64,000 nucleotides of DNA, from contig OU964925.1 of assembly GCA_918807975.1 (NCBI GenBank), positions 9,152,798-9,216,797 on the forward strand, given 5' to 3'. The notes under the pieces are model-generated. The model was not told where the DNA came from, did no database searches, and saw only the letters and a program-made list of their open reading frames with translations. Each line of letters starts with the position of its first letter. Position 1 is the stretch's first letter. Below, one piece after another: positions 35,834-48,727 of this stretch. Origin of the DNA: Aplidium turbinatum. Lineage: Eukaryota; Chordata; Ascidiacea; Aplousobranchia; Polyclinidae. The position numbers and the translations under genes are program-made.

Positions 35834-36369
35834 ACCGGAAACTTGCTATAGGTACGTTGGATATCTGCAGGCGCAAGTGTTTTTCTTATAGTTGCTCACT
35901 GTGTATAAATCAGCTTGTATCCTTTGTGGTTTCTTTTCTCGCATTGTGGGCCCATCCGATAGATGTTTGTGATCACAAACCCTCTTATTCTTACAATACA
36001 GAAAGTCTGTTTATTCTTTTCAAACTTCAATTTTAAATTTGTATTTTCAACATGAAGTTGTTTTTGTTTTACCAAGTGGTTCAACGTAACTCACAAGCAT
36101 GCGACTGTGTCTTTGACTACACACTTACAGTAGCCTAATGGCAAGTCTGAAAGAGTACATAAAAATTGGCTTCATTGTCTTCCCGCCCACTTATTCTAAA
36201 TCTTCAACTACTTAACGTAAGCCTATTACGACAAAACGTTGAAATTACTGAAAACGAAGAAACATATTTAAAAATGCAGAATCCCAATAACAATCAATTT
36301 TTTACACTAAAAATAATTAGGTAGCCTAATTCTTTCAAGCAATGTTGGCAATAACGTTTATTACATGTT

Positions 36370-36379
36370 TTTATTTATT
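36370..36379 (-). terminator. Polyadenylation signal of heparanase gene
   Basis: On the minus strand overlapping AATAAATAAA begins about 80 bp after the heparanase stop codon, a normal distance for a 3' UTR poly(A) signal. Confidence 0.5.
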
Positions 36380-36457
36380 TGACTTGACCGCAAAACAACC
36401 AAAGCCTCGCGTGGTCAAATAAAATATTGTCTTCACACATTTAGAATTTCATTGAGC

Positions 36458-39400
36458 TCATTTACCGATGCACGCTTTTACATTTGCGTTACTATAAACA
36501 ACGAATCCAAATGTATGACTTGGGATACGTATTCCTTTGCGGGTCTCGCTTGGTCCAAGTCGTTTCGGAAGTATGGGAGGAAATGTGCTGTCGTCAGTTA
36601 GTTGGAGAAGTTGCCCATTCAATAATGTTCCACTGAAGTGATGCAAGAAATAACAACGTGAGTTTAATAATGCGCCGCAAATGTTATACAAAAAAATTGG
36701 ATGCCTATGAAGACAACTATGTAGAGTCAACTGCCTATAAAATTCACAGTTCAATTTCAATTGTTCATGATATAAATACCTTAAATAACTACGGTACTAA
36801 AAATTTTACAGTTGTGTCTGATTTGCAGCTCTGCAGCACCATAGAAACACGTCCAAGGTCTTTTCAGCGTTGAATCAATCTAGAAAGGACTAATTAGCTG
36901 GCTGAAAATTGCTCTACCAGACCGCAAAACCTGTCCTTTTTACATTGATTCAACGTCTGCAGACATTCAATCAATGTAGAAATGACATGGTACTTTTGTG
37001 AAAAGACAACTCACAAACTCTTTTACATGTAAATTGGCAGAGCACCCCTGAGCAATACGCTATCAGAGATTGGAGATACAGATTACTGACTTACTTCGAA
37101 GTAAGCTGGCCAGGTGTGCTTGGTTGAAGCAAGTATAAGTCAGCTTTTAAAGTGACATCGTGAAAAGGTTGCATCGACAACCTGACTGGATGGGTCTTCA
37201 AGTTAATGAAATAAACAATCACTGCTCCAGGTTTGTAGTTTGGGCTAAAAATGAGTTGCTTTTTTACCAAAAAGGCATATGAATACAAAAATAACCTTTG
37301 CAGGCATCACAACATGATCTTGATAGCTATAGTTGTAAAGAGACCTTAATGAATATTGCTTATTGATCTGAAATTATTTAATCTAATATTAGTAGGCCTA
37401 CGCTCATTAAAAATATATGCAAATTTAACAATTCTAAAGTTCAAACAAAACTTTACTGATGATAAAAAATGCAAACAGTATTAGGCTAATACGATTCGTA
37501 CTTTGTATTAAGACAGTTCATACCTTATAATATACAGAAAACTTTATTAGAAAAAAAAATCGTTTTGTTCAATAACAAACTAACACTGGGCTCTGAAAGC
37601 GAAAAAGGGCATAATTAGGTGACGGCAGTAGGGGAAGACGGGGCAAGTTGTGCAACGGGGCAAGTTGTGCAAGTTCCCATTTGAAAGGAAATAAAGAGCG
37701 TAATGAATCTTTAACGCCTTTATTATATTTTACCTATAATGCCTTTGAAGCACGTGAATCGCAGTTATCAGTTTTTTGGGCAGGTTAGGCTTGATTCACG
37801 ATATAAGGTGTTTAGGTCTTAGGATCTAAGTTCGGATGCAAACGAAATTTTGATTTTTTGGATGCACAGTAGAACTAGTCAAACTTTAGCATTAGGGATC
37901 AGTAGACATATGATGTAGTTGTATTTTCGCACGTAAAATTTTTTCGTACATTTGTTAGTTTTCTTGAAATTTTTTGTTCTTTAAAAAAAAAAGTGTGAAT
38001 GGGGCAAGTTGTGCAATTGATGACGGGGCAAGTTGTGCAACTGTTCCTGTAAACCGCCTTTGTTAATTTACAAATGTTGTAGCCTATTAGCCATTTTTAC
38101 ATAGTTTCAAAGTCTGGAGATAGTGAATGAATGTAAAAATAGCTGATTTGTTAAATTGTCTGTACTTTTTCTAGCCATAATATGTTGCTCAACTTGCCCC
38201 TAGTGTTTCTCAACTTACCCCATGATGCTACAAAGCTTGCCCCATGGTGCTGCACATTGCATAACTTGCCCCGGAAAAATAATCCGGGGTAAGTTGTGCA
38301 ATCGTTACTTAAACTTGAATACAGTGCAAAATAATAAATAAAACCAACCACTTTTTGTCTTAAAACTTGGCTTATTAGCATGTTTTTGAAATGCAACACT
38401 TGAGTCTTCGAAAAAGTTAGTGAAAAAAAAACAGATTTAAAAAAACCTGCTCAACTTGCCCCGCCTTCTCCCACTCATAAAAAAAATGCATGAGAATAAA
38501 ATTTCACGAAGAACATATTTTCTATAATGACGTTGAATTGGTTCATTCATTCATAGCTTGTCACAACTGGAGTGTAGTGTTGAGATTAGTCTCCTGTAAA
38601 GGATTAACGGAGATCGCCACGTGAAGGCTCTCAACATGATCAACGTTGAATTGGTAATGTAAGCGAATGTGGTACGGAAGCATGCTATCATTCATTATCA
38701 AGATCATTTTGCCTTTACAAGGTACTTGAATAGAGCTCTTCAGCGTCAGTTCAAAACAAAAGTAGCGTGTAAAAAAAGCGGGAGCGCGCGCTACTTTTGA
38801 TTCGAATAGCGGAATGGTAGCGTTGCTTTTTATCGACTGGTAAAGTGGAAACTTCTTCTATCAAGTATATTATTATTGATTATGTTAGTGAAACAGGAAA
38901 ATTGTGGTCTTAAAGTAGCTGTTGGGAGAAGCTATAGGCTACATGTGAATCAACCAAATGACAACAGAGCTTCTGGTAGAAACCTACCTTGTACGTTTCG
39001 CACAATGGGCATACACTCTCACATGACCATGGTTGACATCTTGACATTGAGATTGCACACATTTCTCAAGATTGACTTGCAATACCTTGTTTCCGACTAG
39101 TTTTTTGTATATATAAGTCAACCAATAATCCTGGAAGATAAAATATCCACGTACCGTAGCCTATTAATATTTGCTTGCCATTAAAGCCACTGTGATTGTC
39201 AGATCCCTACTTACAGGTTATTATCAAATAGTTTTGGTAAGATTCCGAGAGATGTTTTAAGATGGAAATGAGCAGTGGCAGTGGCAACAGTTTATGAGAG
39301 TAAATGTTTTCCCCAATAATAATACTTTTTTAATTTTTATACCGAAAGCCCCGATAGCTCAATTGGATAAGCACCCGTGAAACAATTAACTAGATATAAC

Positions 39401-42400
39401 AACGAGTTAGCCAATTTTGGGTAGTCTGCTTGAGTAGGCTAACGCCTTTCAAAAGTTCTTTTTTGAACGGTACCTAGTGGACGGAATAATTTACTGTCAA
39501 TAGCACTTCAACAGAAACTTTATCGATCTATCTTGGTGACCGTACATGCGCCCAAGGACCAAAGCCTCTACACACGCGAAAAACTGCCAAGATTAGGCTT
39601 TCAAAGATGTTTTTCGCCTGAGGATAAAGATTCTCATAATCAGTCAAAACTATCGCTTTGTTTCTAAATGTAGACTAGGCTGGTCTGCTACCCTAGAGGG
39701 TTAGTCAGTCAGAGGTCCGGTATAATCTTGTACAGGGATATCTAAAGAAGGGGATACGAAGGCTTTTATTACGTCTGACAATAGAAGGGCTTTTGTTTAT
39801 CGTAAATAATCTGTGTTTATCGTAAAATGACAATTGGCACCGATAGTAGTTTAAAAAATCTTGTTATGATAACTTGCATTGCGCTATTGGCATCAGGCCT
39901 GGATATTCACAGCATGCTCATGGTTGCTTGTTAATTCAACTACCCATATACTTGCTTTACATCTAGCCTACTGCAAAGGCTTTGTTAAAAAAACAGCTTA
40001 CTGGTAACTTTTCAACTGTCTTTGTAAACAAGTATTCTTTAAATATGCTCTACGTAACATTTGCAAACTGTCTTCTGTAGCTCATTGTACCAGCTGCACT
40101 ACAAAACTTTTTACGATTTAAAAAAGAACCACATGTTTAAAGCACTACAAACTACCGCCCTGGTAGTGTCAAGAGAATAAGGCAATCGCTGCGAGCCTTC
40201 ATATCCCCTTCTTTAGATATCCCTGATCTTGTAGCCAATAACCAAGAGTTTTTTATAAACTAAGCTATTTTTTAACCAAAACGAACATGAATAATGGTCG
40301 TTAACTTAAATTTGGAAAAAATGCAACAACTGTAACACAAAACAACGGGTTTTGCTTGAGATATTCCGTTGTTTGTTCATTCAGTTTTCAAACATTGTTT
40401 TTTTAAACTAACTTACTGGCAAGGGATCGAAGTTCGTGTCGATTAAATCGTAATGAGCGGCGGAGAAGCTCTGGCGGACGACCATTTCAATTCCGTACGA
40501 TGACGTCAGTCCAAGCTTGTCCAACCACCTGTTCAAGCGTGGAATGACAGAATTTTGTTTTACTAAATAGAGCTCAAGAGAGAGAGAGGGAGAGAGAGGG
40601 GAGGAGTGAGAGTGAGAAAACTTTTATTTTGGTTGTTACGAGACTAGCACTGTACAATTATCAATAATACCGAACAATACGAACAAAATAGCACCACAGC
40701 AATGGTAGCAATCTAGATACTACAACAGACAAGATATTTTTGTAACAAGTGATTACCGACTGGGGAGGAAGACAAGCACCTTCACGTGGTCCCCCCCGTC
40801 AGTAACATACGAAATTATATAAAATACGTATGCGAAACGGAGCTTGTCAAACAAGAGCTAATGATCATACGACGAAGAAGAACCGACTGTCACGCGATAG
40901 TTAATGAAACGGTAGTTTATCAAAACGACGTTTATAGAAACGACATTGTATCAAGACGGCAGTATACAGCGTCGACAATGTAAAGAAAGAAATTTTTTTA
41001 ACAAAGCTATGCAATGATTTATCTCCTTACATAAATCCGTCTATATATCGGTTGGATAAACCTTTAGCTCCTCCTCCGTATGCAGATGCTGTTTCATCCA
41101 GCCAGATTGGTTGACCTCTGCTGGTGGTGTTCACGAGGTAGGTCATTGTAGTGAGCTGTTTAAGTTGTTACAACAAAGTGTAAACTTTAAATATACGTTT
41201 AACAAACTATTGTCTGAAGATTTACAGTATATCAAGATTAGAAAATTAAATTCAACTTCGGAGAAAATTGTTGGCACGCCTGATCTGTGATCATTATGTT
41301 CAAAAAAGAAAAAGCCAAATTGTTGAAACTAAACTCATCATCAACAAACGTTTTGAGGACTAATTTATTTTATCTTTAATGCTAGAAATTAAATTAAAGA
41401 AAATCTTGATGCTGCCAAAGTTGGTGAGAAATTCTTCACATAAATCTTATTGTCAGCCTTATAATTTGCTTTGGGTGCAACATAGCCTACCAGTGTCCAA
41501 TAGTTTTCTCAATCAATGACAATCAATCTGAAAATTTTTCAGATTATTTTACTCGCAACATTGCAAAAATTCTGTATTCTATGGCCAACTTTTAATAGGT
41601 AGCTTAGGCTATTGGCCCGCTGTAGAATTTAATTGGACTACCCTGTTATAGGCCTGCTACAGTAGGCTATAGGCTATACTGTACATAAAGGGTATTAGCC
41701 TACTACACACATAAGGAAACGATAGAGTGGTTAAGCATAGGGCAAAACTTTCAAAGAAAAAAACTTTGTGGGGGGAAGGGAAACGGTTAAACTTTATGTA
41801 ATCAGTTAGTTGTACCTATTGTCTGTTAGCTCGAAATAGGTCTTAAGATTATTATACACCAGGGAGCAGGCTATTTTAGCACAATAGCTTATTGTTGAAA
41901 GGAGACTGCTGTAGCTTTTCAAAGTCGTTCTATAAGTTCAACAAACCTGTTTCTGTTTTGTGTTTATTTTGTCCGGGATTTTGTAATCCATGCACAAGGA
42001 TATGCTGTTACAGAATAAGCTAGCAAGGGTATTTTTTTATGTAGCCTAGAATTGAAAAGACGGACGTCGAAAAAAGATTTTCGTCTTAAAACTAAAAAGC
42101 AAAATTTTGGAAAAAAATAACAATAGAAATGTGTCAGCAGGAAAAAATACTTTCAGCCGCTGGAGGAAAAATTGAATTCCTTGTTCCACAATATATTCTT
42201 TACTTAACACACTTGTATGGTTAGTTTGTTCAGCGTTTACGTTTGATACAAAATATTATTCTTTATTGACATTAAATGTTTTTACGGACTTAGTGTTATA
42301 ATATCTAAACATATTATCCCACTTCTAGTTCTATGTACTAGAAGTAGCCCATTAAAACGAACAACATGGTAAGACTTTTGACGAAACTTACTTGTTTAAT

Positions 42401-45400
42401 AAGAGAATTTAAGACTTTTGGATCTAAGAATTCTTTTTTCGTAGCTGTCCTGCCACTGATGTAGTACCTATACAAAACAGTCACTTGAAAACTTACAGTG
42501 ACAAGTATGATGTCAGCTATCGAGGAAAACAGTTATAAGAAGTAGCACCAGCACCGTTACATGAATATGTGATCCTATTTGTTACATTATGCATACTGTT
42601 GCTAACTTTCTGACCAATAGAGTTGGCTAAATAGAACAAATCAAACCACATTTCCAGGCATCCAGAAGTAAACTCTACTGTTCAACCACATGCAAACAGA
42701 AAACGATAGCCTATAGTTAAACTAGAAAGTGAAACGCAATAAAAATAGTAACTTACAGTGTTTTGTATGTTATGTAAAGTTTGTAAGGGTCAATTAGGCA
42801 CATGCATTTTCAATTTTCATTTTTTTCCTTTAACTTTTCGTTTACATTTTTATTTATTTTAAAATATTAATAGTTCTACTTACTGATGAAATGTCAACCC
42901 ATCGATCACATTTCCAGCTACATTTAGAAAGCTGTAAAACACAAATCAGATTTATACAGCAGAAACACAGACACTAAATTGTTCTAAAGTCATCTAACCA
43001 TCAATAGTGCTATTTTTTTCTTATAAAAATAGATTCATCTTAAATTGGCTTAGAGGTGTTCAATTCTCCAAGCTCGTTCGATCTACCTTCGGCTGCTTTG
43101 CCGAGCAATGCAGCCGAAGGTAGATCGTGAAGGTGAAGGTGAAAACAACTGCGCGACGTTCAAAAGGACGTCGGTGTATTGAAAATCTGTAGGTCGCTGC
43201 AGCAGATGAGGTCTATTAACCAATCAGAAGGCAAGATTTAACTCAGCTTATTGTAGTCATGCAATTTATGGACGTTAGAAAGTAAAATTAATTGAATGTT
43301 TTGCCGTGCTTAGAATTTTCGTGTACTAGCTTGGCCTAGAGGGTTAGGACTAGGGAATACAATTTCGATGACGTAATTTCGAAGAATCAACTCTCTGGCT
43401 GCGTTCTAGAAGGGTCGCAATGCCTTCAGTCAGCTGGTTTATAGAGAAAATTGTACTATGTTTAAAGCGTCTACCAGTCAAACACTCCATCTGCTCCAGC
43501 GACTTGCAGACTACAAATATACCGATCTAAAGCACGGGGCCATGTCAAGGAAAGATACTGGCATTTCAAAGTAATGGGAATAGCTGACTCAATAATCACG
43601 TTGTACTGACTCAATAATGCTGCTGTCCATTGTGTTACATCTGTAATCGCAGCGTAGGCCTACTGTATTCTGTGACAATGGGCTCAGAAATGCAACATGA
43701 CTGGTATTATTGTAATCGCTCAAATCAGTTTCCTTTACAAAAAACAAGCTGCAACAAGATAATACCATTCTAAACGTTTAACTTCGTGAATAAACATGCC
43801 ACAATAAAGATAATGAAAACGCAATTAACCTGTTCACAAATTTTTCAGCACTTTTTGCATACAATCGGTTAGCATCTGGCCCCAACAGCAAAGAAGAGTC
43901 CCACCAAGGTGAAGATGTTAAAAGTTTTTTTAGCTTTAGGAACCCATTTCCTACTTGCTCTGGAGTTAGCTGGATTCCTGTTTTGTGAAAATAGGAATTT
44001 GGCTCTGTGGAAAAAAACGTTTGAATTTCATCTTTTATCCTATTAGAGTTTAACTTTGGAAAAAATGTAAAGTAGTTTCAAAATTCCTTAAATAGAAGAT
44101 AGACAACAAATTCCTGGATTTAAATAACATTGTTCTCACAATATGAAATCTATCAAACAAACGTAATAACTTCAAACATTTCTGACAAAAAGTAAAATAT
44201 TGCCGGCAGAGAGCTAGAGTTTTACCATAGGCCGATAGGAAATATCGTTTCCCAGTTCACAAAATATCGTCCTCCAGTAGGCTACATTTGAAGAGCAGTT
44301 CCGTAGCCTAATACATACAAACGTTTTCGGAAAATAGGGTTGCCATGAGAGGGCATAGAATTTTTGTTTTAGGGAGAGGGCCACAGTTTTAGAATCGGTC
44401 TAAAAAATACCATTTCCCAGTTCCCAGCTCACAGGATATCGTCCTTCAGTATATTTGAGAAGGAGTTCCGTGTTGCTTGAGTCCCATTCGGTTCCATTGC
44501 GTGTGAGTAAGTTCAAGCCAAATATTAGTTTCCATCCAACGCAGTTGCAAAACTCATTCAATCTTCTCCAATCAGAGCCTAAAGTAAATGCTAAAATTAG
44601 AAAGTATGTGTTCTGCAACTTAAACTTATAACCAAACCTACGACATAATATTTAAAAAAGGTCCCAAGCATTTTCTTTTTTCCTTACGGCCATTGGTAAG
44701 TTTGTGCAAGCTCATTATTACAAAATGTTCATTGAAACACCACAAAAAATAACCTACAAAATTAAGAATACCGGTAGCCTGCATGGATGAATAATAATTT
44801 AATAATCCAGTGCTTGTTTTGTATTTGCGTGGGCTTGTTAGCTACTTTTTGCAACGTAAATTTAAAGCAAATTAAAGAAGCCTAAAAGTGTTAAAACTAT
44901 AAGAAAGAGGTATTTTCAAACTTAATATTTGTTTGATAATATTAACATTTTCACGTACAATGACTTGAATGAACTTGAAGGCAATGCAAGCTTTTTAACA
45001 AAAAGTACCTGTAAGATTTATTGGCTTTAAAAGGCTTTTAACTCCATATGTTAGTTTGTTTTCTTCAAAAGTGTGTTTTCTTTCGTTCGCCCACAGTCGA
45101 AAAGCATCAAATGCACTTGCGTTTCTTTCTGTGGGGTGACACTGCTGACTTCTGTAATATCCTGCATGATAATTAGGACAATCATTTTTATGCACATTTT
45201 AATTTGAAGTTAGTAGTCTTCACAAGAATTAGTCTAAACCGTGGGTTAAAAAAATTATGAAGGTACATATCGAGTTTCAAATGGACATTCCGTAACCTAC
45301 AATACTACTTTTAAACTGCTTGATCATGCATTTTACAACATATGTTCGTGCTTGACATTGCTCAGGTAGGCAGATACTTCAGAACTTTGACTCAACGAAA

Positions 45401-47283
45401 TAGACAACTTGTAGCTCCCACGAGCTTTGCACTCGTCGCCGCTTCTACGTTTTCTGACGTTACTCATTATAGATACTGAAATCTCTGAAGTTCCACAGGC
45501 TCATAGTTCATTCCTGCGTTTCTCAAGGTGTCTTTGCTTTCTTTCACAATCCTTAGGATGAAACTTCCACAGTGCTTGGTCGTCTTCTCAAAATTGCGTT
45601 ACATTACATACACAGTGCACAGTTTCGCGTCCATGCACGTTGTTAGTTTGTTACGTGGCGCTTATACCCAATATGCTGAGGTCGCACGAAGTTAATCTAG
45701 GCGAGTTCTTAAGCTAGAGCCTCCAGCGTTTAGTTTCAATATGTTTCAACAAGTAAGAAATAAGTTTCAATGAGTTTCGATAAGTACGTACGTCCAACGT
45801 TTTTAGTACGTTTATGTATCGATAGGTACCAGAGAGTCTACCTCAGAGTATCTAGACGGCAGTATGATCGTAGAACAGTATATTTACAAGCTTTGGTATG
45901 GGTGTCAATTTTAAGTGTGATTTCTGCCTGTGTTCTGCAGTTCCGTTTTACATTCTGTTAATGGTTTGATATTGGGCGTCAGACCGGTCTTCCCCCTTGT
46001 GTTCTGATGGTGTCGATTCATTTTTTACTGCAATAAACTACTACGCAGCAAGAGTATAGACAATACACATCGTCCTCAGGTCATCTCCACCACTAACGTG
46101 CTTGGGATGGTGCTGCATTAGCCACAGCTTTGTACGGGCAGATTACTACTTACAGTGCCGCTGCAAACTCTTTTTTTGTGTGGCGTCTGTTTCAATTAAG
46201 AAACATCAAGTGGTCAACCTCACTATAGGCCACCTCGCCTTCAATAATAGGGTAGTCGCTAGCCAGTTCTCTTCTCTCGGCCGTCTTCCCTTCAGCAATT
46301 AAAATACGCCGACCAATTTTTTATTACATCCTGGAAGAGGCAGCTGTGTCTTTCTACAACCAACTCAAGCAGGGATTCGAACCAGGATCGCATGATTGCA
46401 AAGCGAGCCCAATATCCGCTTGGCGATCTCACCGATTAGTCCCTAATACGTATAAAAATAAAATAAAAAAAACTTTAGTTAAGGAAGTCCATCGGTCCAA
46501 GCATTATCAATAATGTGCATTCACAGGACACCATGCATAATACATTTCTATTCTACAATTATAATAGTTACTTTGAGGAAGAGGTGACGATTGCCATTGC
46601 AAATCCTCTTCGTCCGGAACATAATGCAAGAAGTCAGCTTTCGTTCCTCCAACTCTTAAAAATCCCGGTGCAAGGCCTTTTGCTAAAGCCATTAGTTTCT
46701 TGTCACTGCAAAGTAAAGAAGATCAACAACGAAGACACAAGATTTGATTTGCATCCCAGCAGTTAACTCAGTTGCAATAACTGCATCGTTGTTTCTTTGT
46801 TTTCAGATAGATAAGTCATCATTGTGTTTTCGTTCACACTTCTGTTGTAAATTCAAAGTTTAAAGCCATGGCTGGGCTGGTGCAACAACTTGTTCATGTG
46901 AAATGAATAGCTGACGTAACGTTGAATTTGTTGTGAGCTTAACCGTAACTGTACAGTTTTATGAGTAAAAGTAATCCCATATTTGATGTCGTGTCGGGGA
47001 TTAGAAAATAGGTTCGAATTGTACTAAGCCTTCGGCACTAAGGAGTGTAGAGTAGACAGTTTCTTTTCGTTCGGCCGCCTTTCATTCAGCCATTATGCCC
47101 ACCCAATTTTTACACCATCACGCACTATTTTCTTACATCACTAAAATACCGGTATATTGTTATTGAGCCTCACGTGAAGTGTTGTATCCAATTATCTTCG
47201 AACATCGATTCTCCCATTGCCACCGATGGAGATAAAGGGTGAATCACATAAATGGGGGCCTCAGCATCAATCGACAAAAGTAA
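36458..47283 (-). CDS. HPSE: Heparanase (endo-beta-glucuronidase, GH79), 12 exons visible
   Basis: Minus-strand exons: 47283-47174, 46705-46572, 45161-45009, 44578-44411, 44004-43830, 42931-42884, 42467-42392, 41155-41031, 40528-40417, 39130-38988, 37244-37095, 36632-36458. All borders are AG/GT and all phases join. They give 522 codons plus TGA, against 543 for the human enzyme. Landmarks: [19 protein letters not shown]; the proton-donor Glu in WELGN/EPNSY, split by an intron; [16 protein letters not shown]; the nucleophile Glu in [36 protein letters not shown]; and a C-terminal beta-sandwich ending [10 protein letters not shown]. Heparanase cleaves heparan sulfate in lysosomes and the extracellular matrix. 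The loop after GGTKADF is shorter than the mammalian excised linker. The signal-peptide exon was not found upstream of 47283, so the start is open. Introns carry MITEs and SINEs, but the coding exons appear intact. Confidence 0.95.
36868..36952. repeat. Tiny MITE in heparanase intron
   Basis: CGTTGAATCAATCTAGAAAG at the left is mirrored by CGTTGAATCAATGTAAAAAG (reverse complement) at the right: 23-bp arms with two mismatches. The same word occurs near 25282 and 36960, so it is a dispersed repeat. Confidence 0.6.
37629..38473. mobile_element. DNA element with ten GGGGCAAGTTGTGCA motifs
   Basis: The ends TAGGGGAAGACGGGGCAAG and (reverse complement) GTGGGAGAAGGCGGGGCAAG are inverted. The motif GGGGCAAGTTGTGCAA or a close variant occurs five times in forward orientation (37640, 37657, 38001, 38025, 38286) and five times reversed (38186, 38208, 38230, 38259, 38449). 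There is no coding region. It lies in a heparanase intron (37245-38987). It is probably a non-autonomous DNA transposon with reiterated transposase-binding sites. Confidence 0.75.
39346..39640 (+). mobile_element. SINE copy (AACC-tail family) in heparanase intron
   Basis: The head GCCCCGATAGCTCAATTGGA is an A-box region, and the body shares CACCTAGTGGACGGAATAAT and GAGGATAAAGATTC with 9396-9670. The copy is diverged and lacks a clear tail. Confidence 0.65.
39733..40225. mobile_element. hAT MITE with 31-bp TIRs in heparanase intron
   Basis: The inverted ends CAGGGATATCTAAAGAAGGG continue GATA(C/T)GAAGGCT with one mismatch. A perfect 8-bp duplication ATCTTGTA lies at 39725-39732 and 40226-40233. 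The interior has no coding capacity. Confidence 0.93.
40573..40616. repeat. (GA)n-rich microsatellite
   Basis: An AG/GGAG-rich run in a heparanase intron. Confidence 0.8.
43079..43127. repeat. 18-bp perfect hairpin in heparanase intron
   Basis: The arms CGATCTACCTTCGGCTGC and GCAGCCGAAGGTAGATCG are exact reverse complements around a 13-base loop. It is GC-rich within AT-rich intron sequence (intron 42932-43829). Confidence 0.85.
46330..46445 (-). mobile_element. tRNA-derived SINE in heparanase intron
   Basis: The minus strand reads GGTGAGATCGCCAAGCGG (A-box region) and CCTGGTTCGAATCCCTG (intact B box), followed by a non-tRNA body with AAATTGGTCGGCG and GACGGCCGAGAGAAG. A related fragment is at about 46990-47130. 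The acceptor-stem halves do not pair, so it is not a functional tRNA gene. Confidence 0.65.
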
Positions 47284-48727
47284 CTAAAAAAGAAAGCCGT
47301 CTCCAATAACTTCTCGTTTAGTTTTTGTAGCTGACTCTTGTTTGATTGCTTATTATTATCGTATTTTTTTTCTTCGTTGGCGAAACTTATTTTATATGGT
47401 TTTGTTTACAGACGGTATAGGAAAGACTTACTGTAATGTAATGTAACAGTAAACGTCAAACAACTCATTATAAACAGAAATTTCTAAACTTTTTGCCTGC
47501 TGTAAGGTAACGATTTGTTGTTTTAAGCCGAAGTCTAGTTGAACTTTTTGAAGTAAAAGTCAGCCACTGCTAATTCCCTTGTTACTGATAGCAAGTTTAA
47601 TTTTACTAGGTTGTAGTTTCCATAGTTTATTGGCACCACTCGCTTTAATTTTAACATAGGCTAATCATAACCAGGGCGGTTGAGGATATTTAGGGTTCTG
47701 TACTCTTGCTATGTCTAAATTCAAATAGAATATTCATTAAACTACCATAAACGGAATAATTACAGAATTATAACTTAACATGAAACATGCTATAACTTAA
47801 GATGAAACTCTTGAACGAAACTGCTCTGCAAAGCAACTTTACGCCTGCTCACTGCTCTACGACTTCAAATGAACAATTGAATACGTGAATTCAAAAAGGG
47901 CCCAACTCTATTTTTTCTCAAATTTCACTTTTTGAGCTTTTCCGATTCCATTTAGTGTCTTTTCAATGATACCTGAAAAAACGCTAAATTATTCAAGCTT
48001 AAAGTGCCCCTGACAGGTTGGACCCAAGTATAGTAACTTTTCTAAGCATTTCCTAGCGCAGAATTACGCTTAGCGAACTTCTTAACCTTAACCTCGAAGC
48101 TCGAGTGGTTAGGGCGAAATTAATACAAAACGACTGCTTCGCAGCGCCACCACTGGCGAAATTCCATATTTTACTGCTCTGGGACGACTTTGGTGGTGTT
48201 ACGTCATCCTGGGTGGGCGTCGTTAGCGACGGATAAAACAAATGCTTTCTAGATGTAATTGGTAGATCACAGTTTGGTCGGAGTTGGTACAAGCGGTAGC
48301 TTTTTTCAAAGATTTTTTGCTTTTTGCAGTTTAATAAAACTGTACTGGATACGTTCCTACAAAACCTAAAATATACTTGAAGTGAAAAATGAAGAAATCG
48401 TACGAATCATCATTCATATTCACTATTCATAAATAATTAAAAGTTCTCTCTCTCTCTCTCATAATGTGCCTTCAGTTGGCCATTGAAATCCGGTGTAACG
48501 GCCATCTGGACTTGAAAAATTGTTTCAGATTCGCCAAACAATGCATGACGGCATCACAATCCGATTGTTGCTTCCGAGAGCATCACCTTGTAGTATCCAC
48601 TCCAATACAAGCCTGTAAGCGACTAATTACTGATACCGCCTGCAAGGAAATAAAATCACTTCTTTTAGTGTGCATTCTTTAGCGTTTAGAGTATTTTTAG
48701 CCTAATGTAACATCCTTACTCTTTTGA
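47284..48727. other. Upstream region of the heparanase gene
   Basis: The missing signal-peptide exon and promoter should lie here, but I cannot identify either. About 48050-48290 is GC-richer, with a TTACGTCA half-palindrome and balanced composition, so it is a candidate promoter region. No other gene was recognised. Confidence 0.35.

Larger units (their letters stand above)
31258..36369. other. Repeat-rich spacer between BEL element and heparanase 3' end
   Basis: No convincing host exon is seen. It contains a fragment shared with the 10-kb hAT MITE (31930-32160), a CRE/CCAAT cluster (32667-32770), a hAT MITE (33271-33723), a LINE tail (33908-34090), a solo-LTR-like repeat (34373-34815), and a SINE with an inserted MITE (35410-35833). 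Confidence 0.5.

Noticed and set aside
46330-46445. tRNA gene
   Set aside because: B box intact, but the acceptor stem does not pair and a SINE body follows; the same reasoning applies to 13941, 35410 and 39346.
47560-47680. Hydrophobic plus-strand stretch (LLIPLLLIASLILLG) resembling a membrane segment
   Set aside because: No start, no adjacent coding sequence, and it lies on the strand opposite to heparanase, so it cannot be its signal peptide.
48464-48682. 72-codon open frame on plus near the THAP ORF
   Set aside because: No family motif; the minus strand here has only a weak AG/GT-bounded segment that soon meets a stop.
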